Assembly (NCBI RefSeq): GCF_051013375.1
Contig: NZ_CP142125.1
Direction: 5' to 3' (one strand)
Source of the DNA: Kordia algicida
GTDB taxonomy: Bacteria > Bacteroidota > Bacteroidia > Flavobacteriales > Flavobacteriaceae
DNA: 64,000 nucleotides
Part shown: positions 1 through 8,879 of the stretch, piece by piece
Layout: each line of letters starts with the position of its first letter
How positions within the stretch are numbered: position 1 is the first letter of the stretch
Translations under genes and position numbers: made by a program
Notes under the pieces: generated by a model
Database searches by the model: none
What the model saw: only the letters and a program-made list of their open reading frames with translations
Told to the model about the DNA's origin: nothing

Positions 1-342
1 TTAATTACACAAGCACAAATTGATAAAATGATTGATACTGGTTTGGAAGTCATTACTTGCGGAGCAAATGTACCGTTTGCAGACAAGGAAATTTTCTTCG
101 GACCAATTATGGAACACACCGATCAAAAAGTAAGCTTAATTCCAGACTTTATTTCCAATTGTGGAATGGCAAGAGTGTTTGCCTATTTCATGGAACGCAG
201 AGTGCAAATGACGGACGAAGCCATCTTTGAAGATACCTCAAAAATCATTAAAAAAGCATTGCAAAATACGTTCAAAAAGAACGCTTCAAAAGTAGATGTT
301 AGCAAAACTGCCTTTGAAATCGCATTAAAAGAATTAGTATAA
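1..342 (+). CDS. Glu/Leu/Phe/Val dehydrogenase, C-terminal part (cut by window edge)
   Basis: The reading frame is open from base 1 and ends in TAA at 340-342, giving the last 113 residues of a protein whose start lies outside the window. The segment LEVITCGANVPFADKE followed by a helical tail resembles the C-terminal NAD-binding half of the Glu/Leu/Phe/Val dehydrogenase family, which oxidatively deaminates amino acids in the cytoplasm. The dinucleotide fold and catalytic lysine would be upstream, so substrate preference cannot be judged. The nhaD gene starts 24 bp downstream on the same strand and may be co-transcribed. The family call rests only on the C-terminal part. Confidence 0.7.
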   Translation, partial: LITQAQIDKMIDTGLEVITCGANVPFADKEIFFGPIMEHTDQKVSLIPDFISNCGMARVFAYFMERRVQMTDEAIFEDTSKIIKKALQNTFKKNASKVDVSKTAFEIALKELV

Positions 343-366
343 CCATCAACTTATAAAAATTACTAA

Positions 367-1797
367 ATGGAATCAGCAATAATAGCCGTATTTGTCATAG
401 GATATTTAGCCATAACCTTAGAACATAACTTAAAAATTGATAAGCTTATTCCCGCATTAGCCATGATGGCAATATGTTGGGCATTCATCGCTTTTGGAAT
501 AGAAGACTTTCAAACGTGGTTCGATTCGGGAGCACATGACTTAGTCGATGGATTTAAAGACCTACCTCTTGAAGGACATCACGGAGAACCAAGTAAAATG
601 GGATGGATGGAAGAAACACTTCTACATCATCTTGGGAAAACTGCCGAAATATTAGTCTTCCTACTTGGTGCTATGACGATTGTAGAAATCATTGATTATT
701 TTAACGGGTTTTCCACAATAAAAGGCTTTATAAAAACTAAAAGCAGAAAACGTGTCTTGTGGATTTTTGCATTCCTAGCATTCATCTTATCAGCTATTAT
801 TGATAACCTAACGGCAACCATTGTATTAATTTCAATCTTACAAAAAATAATTGGCGATAGAAATATTAGAATCTGGTATGCAGGATTAATCATCATTGCA
901 GCAAACGCAGGTGGAGCATGGTCGCCAATTGGAGATGTAACTACTACAATGTTATGGATTGGGAACAAAGTATCTACAGGTAAATTATTAGCGTACCTAT
1001 TCATTCCATCACTATTATGTATGTTAGTACCAACACTTATTGCTTCCTTTTTAAAACCATTTCAAGGTGACTTGCCTCAAGAGGAAGAAAGTACAGAAGA
1101 TCAAAAAACACATCGTTTTGGTCCAACCATGTTATATCTTGGTTTATCAGCAATTATTTTTGTGCCAATTTTCAAAGTAGTAACACACTTGCCACCTTAT
1201 GTAGGAATGATGTTGTCACTGGCGGTTGTAGCTATATTTGCAGAAATATACAGCAATTCTAAGTTTAGTATGGCTTCTGTAGGAGCAGATGAAGGGCATT
1301 ATGTGCAAGATACAGCGCCTGGACATCACAGTCCCGTACATCACTCGCTTTCTAAAATTGAATTGCCAAGTATCTTATTCTTTTTAGGAATATTAATGGC
1401 AGTGGCGGCGTTAGAATCTCTAGGTTTGCTATTCGGATTTGCAGATTGGTTAAAAACAGCAACACCACAATTAGGAACAGAAATGCACTCAGGTGGCGTT
1501 TCAGATTTAGTAGTGATGTTATTAGGAGTAGGATCGGCAGTCATTGACAATGTTCCATTAGTAGCAGCTAGTTTAGGAATGTTTACTGAACCTTTAGATC
1601 ATGAATTGTGGCACTTTATCGCTTTCGCAGCAGGAACTGGAGGAAGTATGTTAATCATAGGATCGGCAGCAGGAGTTGTTGCAATGGGAATGGAAAAAAT
1701 AGATTTCTTCTGGTATCTCAAAAAAATCTCTTGGTTGGCTTTTGTCGGTTTCGTTGTAGGATCAGCGGCATTCATGGTTATGCGAACCTTGTTCTAA
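367..1797 (+). CDS. nhaD: NhaD-type Na+/H+ antiporter
   Basis: This 476-residue polytopic inner-membrane protein probably exchanges sodium for protons, giving salt and pH tolerance in a marine-type bacterium. It has the features of the NhaD/ArsB ion-transporter superfamily: two inverted halves, each with a polar break in a membrane helix. The first half has AIIDNLTAT at about 143-151 and NAGGAWSPIGD at about 180-190; the second has DNVPLVAA starting at about 394. A hydrophilic, His-rich loop lies at about 300-330. Start ATG at 367. The exbB gene follows after 51 bp. Family confidence is high; ion specificity is inferred from the family. Confidence 0.88.
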   Translation: MESAIIAVFVIGYLAITLEHNLKIDKLIPALAMMAICWAFIAFGIEDFQTWFDSGAHDLVDGFKDLPLEGHHGEPSKMGWMEETLLHHLGKTAEILVFLLGAMTIVEIIDYFNGFSTIKGFIKTKSRKRVLWIFAFLAFILSAIIDNLTATIVLISILQKIIGDRNIRIWYAGLIIIAANAGGAWSPIGDVTTTMLWIGNKVSTGKLLAYLFIPSLLCMLVPTLIASFLKPFQGDLPQEEESTEDQKTHRFGPTMLYLGLSAIIFVPIFKVVTHLPPYVGMMLSLAVVAIFAEIYSNSKFSMASVGADEGHYVQDTAPGHHSPVHHSLSKIELPSILFFLGILMAVAALESLGLLFGFADWLKTATPQLGTEMHSGGVSDLVVMLLGVGSAVIDNVPLVAASLGMFTEPLDHELWHFIAFAAGTGGSMLIIGSAAGVVAMGMEKIDFFWYLKKISWLAFVGFVVGSAAFMVMRTLF

Positions 1798-1848
1798 GCA
1801 TACTTAAATCAAAAAATACACGTTATATAGTTAAATCAAAAAACACAT

Positions 1849-2544
1849 ATGTTACTATTACAGTCAGTTAATGATGCTGCAAACACAGACGAAGCAGCTG
1901 AATCTCTAGAAAAAACACTTTCTATTTACGAATTGGTCATCAATGGAGGAATTGGAAGTATCATTATCATAAGCGTACTGTTTGTATTGCTAGCCGTCGC
2001 TTTATATATTTATTTTGAACGATTATTTGCTATCAAAGCAGCGTCAAGAATCGACAAAAACTTTATGAATCAAATTCGTGATAATGTTTCTAGTGGAAAA
2101 TTAGATGCGGCTAAAATGCTCTGTGCACAAACAGATTCACCTGTAGCACGATTAACGGAAAAAGGAATCTCCAGAATTGGAAAACCATTAGAAGATATCA
2201 ACAAAGCCATTGAAAATGCAGGAACTTTAGAAGTTTACAAACTTGAAAAAAACGTAAGTATCTTAGCAACCGTAGCAGGTGCAGCACCAATGATTGGTTT
2301 CTTAGGAACAGTAATTGGTATGATTTTGGCATTCCATGAAATGGCAACAAGTGGCGGTCAAGCCGAAATGGGCTCGCTTGCTGGAGGTATTTATACGGCA
2401 ATGACCACAACGGTTGCTGGTTTAATTGTGGGAATTATTGCGTATATTGGATACAATCACTTAGTAGTAAAAACAGACAAAGTGGTGCATCAAATGGAAG
2501 CAAATGCAGTAGACTTTCTAGATTTATTAAACGAACCTGTATAG
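1849..2544 (+). CDS. exbB: MotA/TolQ/ExbB proton channel protein
   Basis: This 231-residue inner-membrane protein is of the MotA/TolQ/ExbB family, the proton-conducting partner of ExbD that energises TonB. Predicted membrane segments are at about 36-56, 137-163 and 185-205, with the large cytoplasmic stretch between the first two, as is usual for the family. The segment GAAPMIGFLGTVIGM (144-158) is the typical channel helix and is followed by the conserved Thr/Gly-rich last helix (AMTTTVAGLIVGII). It is the first gene of a tight exbB-exbD-exbD'-tonB cluster with 9 bp to the next gene. The short N-terminal periplasmic segment (about 30 residues) carries no recognisable domain. Confidence 0.92.
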   Translation: MLLLQSVNDAANTDEAAESLEKTLSIYELVINGGIGSIIIISVLFVLLAVALYIYFERLFAIKAASRIDKNFMNQIRDNVSSGKLDAAKMLCAQTDSPVARLTEKGISRIGKPLEDINKAIENAGTLEVYKLEKNVSILATVAGAAPMIGFLGTVIGMILAFHEMATSGGQAEMGSLAGGIYTAMTTTVAGLIVGIIAYIGYNHLVVKTDKVVHQMEANAVDFLDLLNEPV

Positions 2545-2553
2545 TACTTTTTT

Positions 2554-2940
2554 ATGAGATTAAAAGGTAGAAATAAAGTAAGTCCAGAATTTAGCATGTC
2601 GTCCATGACAGATATCGTATTTCTGTTGTTGGTATTTTTTATGCTAACGTCAAATTCGCCAAATGCACTCGATTTACTATTGCCAAAAGCAAAAGGAAAA
2701 TCAACAAACACGCAAAATGTAGCAGTAAGTATCAAGAAAAACCTTGAAATATATATAGATGCAGATCGTGTAAGAGCAAGTCAAGTAGAATCTAAGCTTC
2801 AAGCAAAATTGAAAGGTCAAACAGAACCTACAATCATACTTAGAGCAGAAGAAGGTGTTCCTATTGAAAAAGCAGTGAATATCATGGACATTGCCAACAG
2901 AAACAAATATAAAATCATTCTGGCAGTGCGACCACAATAA
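2554..2940 (+). CDS. exbD: ExbD/TolR biopolymer transport protein (canonical)
   Basis: This 128-residue protein has a short cytoplasmic N-terminus, one membrane helix starting around residue 18 and a periplasmic ExbD/TolR domain. The conserved aspartate that carries protons in this family is present as Asp20 in MTDIVFLLLVFFML. Its role is to couple proton flow through ExbB to TonB movement. Its TAA stop overlaps the next ATG by one base (TAATG), indicating translational coupling with the second exbD-like gene. The periplasmic domain ends with a pattern (EEGVPIEKAVNIMDIAN) that recurs in the next protein, so the two are paralogues. Confidence 0.92.
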   Translation: MRLKGRNKVSPEFSMSSMTDIVFLLLVFFMLTSNSPNALDLLLPKAKGKSTNTQNVAVSIKKNLEIYIDADRVRASQVESKLQAKLKGQTEPTIILRAEEGVPIEKAVNIMDIANRNKYKIILAVRPQ

Positions 2941-3332
2941 TGAGTTTGCTCGAAACGAGGAATAAAAAATTTAACATACCGTTCGTTTTTATTGCGGGTG
3001 TCATTTTCTTAGTGGCATTAGCATATTTTGCGAAATATCTGGAAAGCTACAACGCAACAGGACTTAGAAACTTAGAATTGCCAGAAGTTTCAGAGACAAA
3101 TGTAGAAGTTAAAAGTGTTTCAGTACGATTGGCAAAAAACGCTGTTATATATCTTGATTCTCAAGAAATAAACAATGGCGAATTGGAAGAAATACTAAAA
3201 AAAGAATTTGAAGGTCATGCAAATCCAGTAATTCAATTGCAAGCTGAAGAAGGTGTGTCAATTGATAAGGTTGTAAAAGTAATGGATATTGCAAATAAGA
3301 ATCAATACAAGGTTATATTAAAAGCACAATAA
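2940..3332 (+). CDS. Second ExbD-like protein lacking the membrane aspartate
   Basis: This 130-residue protein has one membrane helix (about 13-35) and a periplasmic domain clearly related to the preceding ExbD: EEGVSIDKVVKVMDIANKN here against EEGVPIEKAVNIMDIANRN there. Its helix (FVFIAGVIFLVALAYF) contains no acidic residue where the upstream protein has Asp20. It therefore probably cannot take part directly in proton transfer and may be a structural partner in an ExbB-ExbD-ExbD' complex. The start overlaps the upstream stop by one base, and tonB begins one base after its own stop. The divergent helix is visible in the sequence; the role is inference. Confidence 0.85.
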   Translation: MSLLETRNKKFNIPFVFIAGVIFLVALAYFAKYLESYNATGLRNLELPEVSETNVEVKSVSVRLAKNAVIYLDSQEINNGELEEILKKEFEGHANPVIQLQAEEGVSIDKVVKVMDIANKNQYKVILKAQ

Positions 3333-3333
3333 A

Positions 3334-4248
3334 ATGAAAAGAGATATCATGCAATCAAATTCCAAGCCAGAGCATAAAAGAGCCTCTGCGATCATTACTA
3401 CGATTATTATGCTCTCTTTATTATTCTTAATGATATTCTTCGGGATGACTTACTTAGATCCGCCAGAAGAAAGTGGTATTGCTGTAAACTTTGGAACGAC
3501 AAATACAGGAAGCGGAAATGTGCAACCAAAAGCTGCGTTAAAACCAAAAACAGCTCCAGAAAAGCAAGAAGAAGTAGAGACGCAAGAAACGGAAGCAGTT
3601 CCAGAAGAACAGCCAGAAACAACACCAACCGAAACAGCTTCAGAAGAAGTAGTAACGCAAGATAACACAGAATCAATCGCCATAAAAAAAGCGGAAGAAG
3701 CAAAACGTAAGGCAGAAGAAGAAGCAAAAGCGGCAAAAGCAGAAGCAGATCGAATCGCAAAAGAAAAACGTGAAGCAGAAGAAAAGCTAGAACGAGAAAA
3801 AGCTGAAAAAAGAGCTAAATTAGATGCGATGATGAATGGAGTCAACAACTCGGATGGAACAGAAGAAGGCGGAGAAGGTTCGGGCGATGGTGAAGGTGAT
3901 AAAGGAGATCCTAACGGAGATCCGTATGAAGCAAGTTACTACGGTTCGCCAGGTTCTGGAAATGGTGGAGCGGGTGGCTTTGGATTAAATGGTAGAAGTA
4001 AAATCAGTGGCGGAAATGTAGATAAGCAAGAATGTAATGAAGCGGGAAGAGTTGTTGTCAAAATAACGGTAAACCGAGCAGGAAAAGTAATCGATGCTGT
4101 AGCAGGAGTGAAAGGAACAACAAACAATGCAAGTTGTCTGTTGCAACCTGCGGAAAGAGCAGCTTACAAATATCGATGGAATAAAGATTCAAAAGCACCG
4201 ACAACACAAGTTGGATTTATAGTTGTAAACTTCAAATTAGGACAATAA
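3334..4248 (+). CDS. TonB-like energy transducer
   Basis: This 304-residue protein has a membrane anchor at about 20-42, a long Glu/Ala/Lys-rich region (about 65-168) likely to form an extended or coiled-coil periplasmic linker, a Gly/Asp-rich stretch (about 170-215) and a C-terminal domain with the TonB-like pattern GRVVVKITVNRAGKVIDA. It would carry energy from ExbB/ExbD across the periplasm to outer-membrane transporters. It directly follows the exbB-exbD-exbD' genes. The start at 3334 lies one base past the upstream stop; an alternative ATG five codons later would make little difference. The C-terminal domain lacks the usual proline-rich arm, the charged linker taking its place. Confidence 0.8.
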   Translation: MKRDIMQSNSKPEHKRASAIITTIIMLSLLFLMIFFGMTYLDPPEESGIAVNFGTTNTGSGNVQPKAALKPKTAPEKQEEVETQETEAVPEEQPETTPTETASEEVVTQDNTESIAIKKAEEAKRKAEEEAKAAKAEADRIAKEKREAEEKLEREKAEKRAKLDAMMNGVNNSDGTEEGGEGSGDGEGDKGDPNGDPYEASYYGSPGSGNGGAGGFGLNGRSKISGGNVDKQECNEAGRVVVKITVNRAGKVIDAVAGVKGTTNNASCLLQPAERAAYKYRWNKDSKAPTTQVGFIVVNFKLGQ

Positions 4249-4260
4249 TTGCTTTGATAA

Positions 4261-5481
4261 ATGACAAGTAAAGAAGCTGCTGATTGGCTAGAAATGCAAT
4301 ACAAATCTTCGTATCAAAAAGTCGGTGCTTCAAAAAATAGCGAAACTTGGGATTTAAAGAAAATTTCCAACTTTGCAAAGCACTTAAATTCACCCGAAAA
4401 CACATTCAAAAGTATTCATGTTGCTGGAACCAATGGAAAAGGTTCTACAAGCCACATGATCGCTTCCATACTTCAAGAAGCTGGCTACAAAGTTGGTTTG
4501 TATACATCTCCACATTTAAAAGATTACAGAGAACGCATTCGTGTAAATGGCGAAATGATAACAAAGGAAGCCACGATCAATTTTGTAAAAAATAATAAAG
4601 CTTTTATTGAAAAAAATGCATTGTCATTCTTTGAAATTACTGTTGGAATGGCGTTTGATTACTTTGCAAAACAAAAAGTAGCTATTGCTGTTGTTGAGGT
4701 TGGTATGGGCGGACGTTTAGATTCTACGAACATCATAACCCCAGAAGTAAGCGTAATTACCAATATTGGCTTCGATCATGTTGCAATTCTGGGTGATGCT
4801 TTGGCGAAAATTGCTTCTGAAAAAGCCGGTATCATCAAAAAAAATGTTCCTGTAGTAATTGGCGAATATCACAAAGAAACTTTTCCAGTATTTGTGAAGC
4901 AAGCTGCAGAAATGAACGCAGAATTATACCTAGCAGAAAAAACAATTCAGGAAAATTATACCACGGATTTACTAGGTAATTATCAGCAAAAAAATTACAA
5001 ATCGGCTGTGCAGGCTATTCGTTTGCTAAAAAGTTTTCAGATTGAAGAAAAACACATACAAAAAGGATTGTCTAATGTAGTAATAAATACAAAGCTACAA
5101 GGAAGATGGCAAATCATCAATCTATTTCCAAAAGTAATCTGTGATACGGCACACAACACGGAAGGTTTGACGCTTACCATGGAGCAACTTCAAAGCGAGT
5201 CGTTTCAAAAATTACACATTGTTTTTGGTGTTGTCAATGATAAAAATTTAGATCAGATACTTCCACTATTTCCTAAAAAAGCACACTATTACTTTTGCAG
5301 TCCAAAAATAAATCGTGGTTTAGATCCAAATAAGTTGCAACAACAAGCAAAAGAATGTCGTCTAATTGGTAATGTATACGATTCAGTTTCAGAAGCCTAC
5401 ACAGTAGCAATGTCTAAAGCGACCACAAAAGATGTCATCTACGTTGGTGGAAGTACATTTGTTGTTGCAGAAATAGTTTAA
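4261..5481 (+). CDS. folC: Bifunctional folylpolyglutamate/dihydrofolate synthase
   Basis: This 406-residue cytoplasmic enzyme of the Mur-ligase superfamily adds glutamate to dihydropteroate and to tetrahydrofolates. The ATP-binding loop GTNGKGS lies at 56-62, followed by the folate-binding SPHL segment and by VVEVGMGGRLDSTN, both typical of FolC. The C-terminal domain has the motif CDTAHNTEG, matching the usual D-x-A-H-N of the family. Length is normal. It starts 12 bp after the tonB-like gene and could be read through from it. The next features are two tRNA genes that have their own promoter. Confidence 0.93.
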   Translation: MTSKEAADWLEMQYKSSYQKVGASKNSETWDLKKISNFAKHLNSPENTFKSIHVAGTNGKGSTSHMIASILQEAGYKVGLYTSPHLKDYRERIRVNGEMITKEATINFVKNNKAFIEKNALSFFEITVGMAFDYFAKQKVAIAVVEVGMGGRLDSTNIITPEVSVITNIGFDHVAILGDALAKIASEKAGIIKKNVPVVIGEYHKETFPVFVKQAAEMNAELYLAEKTIQENYTTDLLGNYQQKNYKSAVQAIRLLKSFQIEEKHIQKGLSNVVINTKLQGRWQIINLFPKVICDTAHNTEGLTLTMEQLQSESFQKLHIVFGVVNDKNLDQILPLFPKKAHYYFCSPKINRGLDPNKLQQQAKECRLIGNVYDSVSEAYTVAMSKATTKDVIYVGGSTFVVAEIV

Positions 5482-5498
5482 AAATTTTAAGTTTAAAT

Positions 5499-5529
5499 TT
5501 TGTCAGATACAAAATGTATTCTATATTTG
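5499..5529 (+). promoter_or_regulatory. Promoter of the tRNA-Val pair
   Basis: TTTG at 5499-5502, 19 bp, then TATATTTG at 5522-5529 match the Bacteroidota sigma-A consensus (TTTG, about 19 bp, TAnnTTTG). The first tRNA begins 20 bp downstream, which fits a short 5' leader. Confidence 0.75.
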
Positions 5530-5548
5530 CATCCGCTATTAGCAATAA

Positions 5549-5623
5549 GGGCGATTAGCTCAGCTGGTTCAGAGCACCTGCCTTACAAGCAGGGGGTCAC
5601 TGGTTCGAATCCAGTATCGCCCA
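5549..5623 (+). tRNA. tRNA-Val (anticodon TAC)
   Basis: A 75-nt cloverleaf can be drawn. The acceptor stem GGGCGAT pairs with ATCGCCC, the D-arm has AGCTCAGCTGGTTCAGAGC, the anticodon loop CTTACAA carries TAC, and the T-arm has GGTTCGAATCC. The discriminator base is A, and CCA is not encoded. It reads GTA/GTG-type valine codons. A nearly identical copy follows after 23 bp. Confidence 0.97.
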
Positions 5624-5646
5624 CAAACTTATTGAAAATGAACTTC

Positions 5647-5721
5647 GGGTGATTAGCTCAGCTGGTTCAGAGCACCTGCCTTACAAGCAGGGGGTCACTG
5701 GTTCGAATCCAGTATTACCCA
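5647..5721 (+). tRNA. tRNA-Val (anticodon TAC), second copy
   Basis: It is identical to the first copy except in the acceptor stem, where GGGTGAT pairs with ATTACCC. Both arms differ from copy one, one change is compensated and one G-T wobble remains. The body, anticodon TAC and T-loop are unchanged, so it should be functional. It is followed directly by a terminator hairpin, so the two tRNAs form one transcript. Confidence 0.96.
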
Positions 5722-5722
5722 C

Positions 5723-5754
5723 AAAAAAAGCTTCTCATATGAGAAGCTTTTTTT
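5723..5754. terminator. Bidirectional terminator after the tRNAs
   Basis: A perfect palindrome is centred on CTTCTCATATGAGAAG with A-runs on the left and T-runs on the right. It can end tRNA transcription rightwards and murF transcription leftwards (murF stop at 5788). Confidence 0.85.
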
Positions 5755-5787
5755 AGTTTATGTCTTGCTTTTAAAAAGCTTGGTTAA

Positions 5788-7059
5788 TTATAACAATTCC
5801 AAAATTCTTTCCAAAGCCATTCCGCGCGAACCTTTAATCAATAATGTGCTATTTTCTAGTGCTGGAAAATTTTCTTTTAATGATTCAAAAGTGGAATGAA
5901 TTACGATTTTTTCGTTTGTGCTGTTAGTAATTCCGAAGTTTTCTCCGATCAAATAAATTTTTTCGATTTCTAATGAAGCTGCATAGTCATTTATAAATTG
6001 ATGCTCTTCTTTTGCACTGTCTCCCAATTCAAACATATCGCCCAAAAAAGCAATTTTAGAAGTATCTGTTAAATCTGAAAAGTTATCCAAAGCTGCCTTC
6101 ATGCTTGTAGGGTTTGCGTTATAAGCGTCTAAAATGATTTTATTGGTATTCTTAGTTAGAATTTGAGATCGGTTGTTAGAAGGGATATATGCTTCAATAG
6201 CTTCTTTAATGTCGTCTGAGTTCACTTTAAAGTACGTTCCTATGGCAATAGCGGCAGCAATGTTTGAAAAGTTATAGGAACCGATCAATTGACTTTGGAT
6301 TTTTTTGCCATCAACAGCACATGAAACCATTGGATTTGCGGTTAGAAATTCTATAGAAAGATCATAAGTATCAGAACCTCCAAAAACATATGTGTTGGCA
6401 TCTTGCGTTCTTTCTACTTGTTTCGTGTCGTCTCCATTCACAAAAATAAATTTGTCAGAAGCTTTTAAATAATCATACAATTCACTTTTCCCAATAATAA
6501 CACCTTCAATGCCTCCAAAGCCTTCCAAATGTGCTTTTCCGAAGTTTGTAATATATCCGTAATCTGGTTCGGCAATACTGCTTAAAAAAGCTATTTCTCT
6601 TTTATGGTTTGCGCCCATTTCAACAATTCCAATTTCTGTATCAGAATTCATAGAGAGTAGTGTAAGCGGTACGCCAATGTGATTATTTAGATTTCCTTTG
6701 GTAGCGGTTGTGTTAAATTTTTTTGATAACACAGCATTGATGAGTTCTTTCGTTGTTGTTTTTCCATTACTTCCTGTGAGTGAAATGATAGGAATGTTTA
6801 ATTGTTTTCTGTGATAATTAGCGAGTTTTTGAAGGCTTTCTAAGGCATCATTTACAAGAATAGTTTGTTCTGATGTAACATATTCTTTTTCGTCAACTAT
6901 AGCGTATGCAGCACCTTTTTCTAAAGCATCTTTAGCGTATTTATTTCCATTGAAATTATCACCTTTTAAGGCAAAGAAAATACAATTAGGGGTAATTTTC
7001 CTTGAATCGGTAGTTATGTTTGGATATTTCTGAAAGATGGTATATAACTCTTGAATCAT
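5788..7059 (-). CDS. murF: UDP-N-acetylmuramoyl-tripeptide--D-Ala-D-Ala ligase
   Basis: This 423-residue cytoplasmic peptidoglycan-precursor enzyme joins D-Ala-D-Ala to UDP-MurNAc-tripeptide using ATP. The N-terminal domain shows TDSRKI (about 17-22), the P-loop is GSNGKTTT (96-103), and MGANHKREI and LDAYNANPTSM match the Mur-ligase central and C-terminal domains. Length is usual for MurF. It lies alone, separated from other mur genes, directly downstream of gldJ on the same strand, but the terminator at 7084-7111 makes co-transcription unlikely. Confidence 0.94.
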   Translation of the reverse strand: MIQELYTIFQKYPNITTDSRKITPNCIFFALKGDNFNGNKYAKDALEKGAAYAIVDEKEYVTSEQTILVNDALESLQKLANYHRKQLNIPIISLTGSNGKTTTKELINAVLSKKFNTTATKGNLNNHIGVPLTLLSMNSDTEIGIVEMGANHKREIAFLSSIAEPDYGYITNFGKAHLEGFGGIEGVIIGKSELYDYLKASDKFIFVNGDDTKQVERTQDANTYVFGGSDTYDLSIEFLTANPMVSCAVDGKKIQSQLIGSYNFSNIAAAIAIGTYFKVNSDDIKEAIEAYIPSNNRSQILTKNTNKIILDAYNANPTSMKAALDNFSDLTDTSKIAFLGDMFELGDSAKEEHQFINDYAASLEIEKIYLIGENFGITNSTNEKIVIHSTFESLKENFPALENSTLLIKGSRGMALERILELL

Positions 7060-7083
7060 TACGTATAAAATTAAAGTTAAAAC

Positions 7084-7111
7084 GAAAAAAAGCCCTGCAA
7101 AACAGGGCTTT
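7084..7111 (-). terminator. Terminator of gldJ
   Basis: A stem of AAAGCCCTG with CAGGGCTTT closes a 5-base loop. On the minus strand it is followed by seven T. It lies 27-54 bp beyond the gldJ stop. Confidence 0.88.
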
Positions 7112-7137
7112 GAATAGGTACACCTAAAAGTGTAGTA

Positions 7138-8814
7138 TTAGTTTCTTGGTCTCTTTTTTCCTTGTGATTTAGAACCAACTCTAGACATTGCACATCTAAA
7201 CCCAATGTAAGAAGTTGCCATATATTCTGGGAAAGCTCTCCTTTGTGCAGGGTCAATCCAATAGGCTCTATCTTTCCAAGATCCACCTTTATAGACTCTT
7301 ACGTTGTCATCAATTAACGTAGTTCTTGAATCAGATTTGTCATATTTTCTAACCATTCCTAAAGAATCAGAACCTACCACGTGCTTTGGAGCGTTGTACA
7401 TACGCTTTCCGTCAGACTCACCTTCATTTTCTTCGTCTTCATTAAATAAGTCGTAGTATCTTGAAGAAGCAACATCTCCATCACGATAATTTCTGTTGTC
7501 AGCTTTATCGAAGTTTGTTCTTAAGTATGTTTCGTTTTCGTCAATTTCAACTTGTGCTAATTGACCAGGTAAGTTTCTAGCGATAATTCTACCGTTTGCT
7601 AGCGTATCGTATTTGATATTTCCAGCTTCTACGATTTCAACAGTACCTTCGCTGTTAATTTTGTTCTTCGTGTATACATTTCCACGATAGTAGTTAAAGT
7701 CGTTTGCTTCATCATCAACAATTGGACGATATACATCGGCAACCCATTCTGCAACGTTTCCTGCCATATCATACAATCCAAAATCATTTGGAGGATAAGA
7801 CTTTACGCGAGCAGTAATATCAGCGCCATCGTCAGACCAACCTGCAATTCCACCATAATCACCTTTTCCTTGCTTAAAGTTTGCTAACTGATCTCCACGT
7901 CTTTTTCTGTTTCCGCTTCTTGTAAACTCACCTTTCCAAGGATATTTCTTTCTACCACGTACGTTGTTGTATTCTCTTAATCCATCCAAACCTTTAGCGG
8001 CATATTCCCACTCAGCTTCAGTTGGTAAACGATATTCTGGTAAGATGATTCCAGAAGTACGTTTTGCATATACGTTTGTATCTTCTTCTGTAGAATCTTG
8101 TTTTTTGCTTGCCTTTTCAGCAATTCTTCCTTTGTAGTCGTCAATTTGACCTCCATATGTTTGTTTTGGACGTGTCAAATATGCTTCTGTACTAAAAGTG
8201 CTTCCACCTTCAATACTATCCGTTTTTACTCCTTTGGCAATGTAACCTTCACGTTCTAAAACAGCTTCATTTACTCTGTCAGTTCTCCACTGGCAAAATT
8301 GAACTGCTTGAATCCAGTTTACACCAACAACAGGATATTCTGCATATCCAGGATGTCTTAAATAGTTTGTAGTCATCGTTTCGTTAAATCCTAAACGATC
8401 TCTCCAAACTAATGTGTCAGGTAAAATACCTGTGTAAATGTTTCTGTATTGTTCTTCTTCTGGAGGGAAAACAGTTTTAGTCCAATATAAGTATTCTGTA
8501 TACATTAAATTGGTAACCTCTGTTTCATCCATGTAAAAAGATTGCACGTGTTGTTGATTTGGAGTATTGTTCCAATCGTGCATAGGATCATCCTGTGTTT
8601 TTCCCATCGTGAAAGTTCCACCTTCAACGAATACTAATCCAGGTGCAGTTTCCTGATCCTTATATTTAGTGTTAGCAGTAAATCCTCCATCTTTACCGTC
8701 AATACGCCATCCTGTGGCTCTTGAAGTATTGTTTGATGATGATCTTTTACAACTAAAAAATCCTAATGAAACTACTGCGACAAGTAGCATAATTCTTAAT
8801 GTTCGCTTTTTCAT
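7138..8814 (-). CDS. gldJ: Gliding motility lipoprotein GldJ
   Basis: This 558-residue outer-membrane/periplasm-facing lipoprotein is required in flavobacteria for gliding and for T9SS function. The chosen start at 8814 gives a lipoprotein signal ending at Cys22 (LGFFSC); the longer frame from 8853 would begin upstream of the likely transcription start. The protein is of the formylglycine-generating-enzyme/SUMF fold: GTFTMGKTQDDP, YRLPTEAEWEYAAKG, GLYDMAGNVAEWVADVYRP, and KGGSWKDRAYWIDPAQRR near the C-terminus, which ends in a basic tail. GldJ proteins use this fold without known oxidase activity. The gene is divergent from porU, the same order as in characterised gliding flavobacteria. Confidence 0.94.
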   Translation of the reverse strand: MKKRTLRIMLLVAVVSLGFFSCKRSSSNNTSRATGWRIDGKDGGFTANTKYKDQETAPGLVFVEGGTFTMGKTQDDPMHDWNNTPNQQHVQSFYMDETEVTNLMYTEYLYWTKTVFPPEEEQYRNIYTGILPDTLVWRDRLGFNETMTTNYLRHPGYAEYPVVGVNWIQAVQFCQWRTDRVNEAVLEREGYIAKGVKTDSIEGGSTFSTEAYLTRPKQTYGGQIDDYKGRIAEKASKKQDSTEEDTNVYAKRTSGIILPEYRLPTEAEWEYAAKGLDGLREYNNVRGRKKYPWKGEFTRSGNRKRRGDQLANFKQGKGDYGGIAGWSDDGADITARVKSYPPNDFGLYDMAGNVAEWVADVYRPIVDDEANDFNYYRGNVYTKNKINSEGTVEIVEAGNIKYDTLANGRIIARNLPGQLAQVEIDENETYLRTNFDKADNRNYRDGDVASSRYYDLFNEDEENEGESDGKRMYNAPKHVVGSDSLGMVRKYDKSDSRTTLIDDNVRVYKGGSWKDRAYWIDPAQRRAFPEYMATSYIGFRCAMSRVGSKSQGKKRPRN

Positions 8815-8849
8815 AGTCAAGACTTGAGTATTGAGAGAAATTTTGGTTT

Positions 8850-8879
8850 GCAATATAGCAATTAAAGGTAAAATATCAA
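8850..8879 (-). promoter_or_regulatory. Probable gldJ promoter
   Basis: Read leftwards: TTG (8879-8877), 19 bp, TATATTGC (8857-8850), one change from TAnnTTTG. Transcription would begin near 8844, about 30 bases before the chosen ATG, which supports that start over the one at 8853. Confidence 0.55.

Noticed and set aside
3407..3848. Two long leftward frames (117 and 132 codons) opposite the tonB-like gene
   Set aside because: They are antisense shadows of the Glu/Ala/Lys-rich repeat region; products are low-complexity Leu- or Ser-rich.
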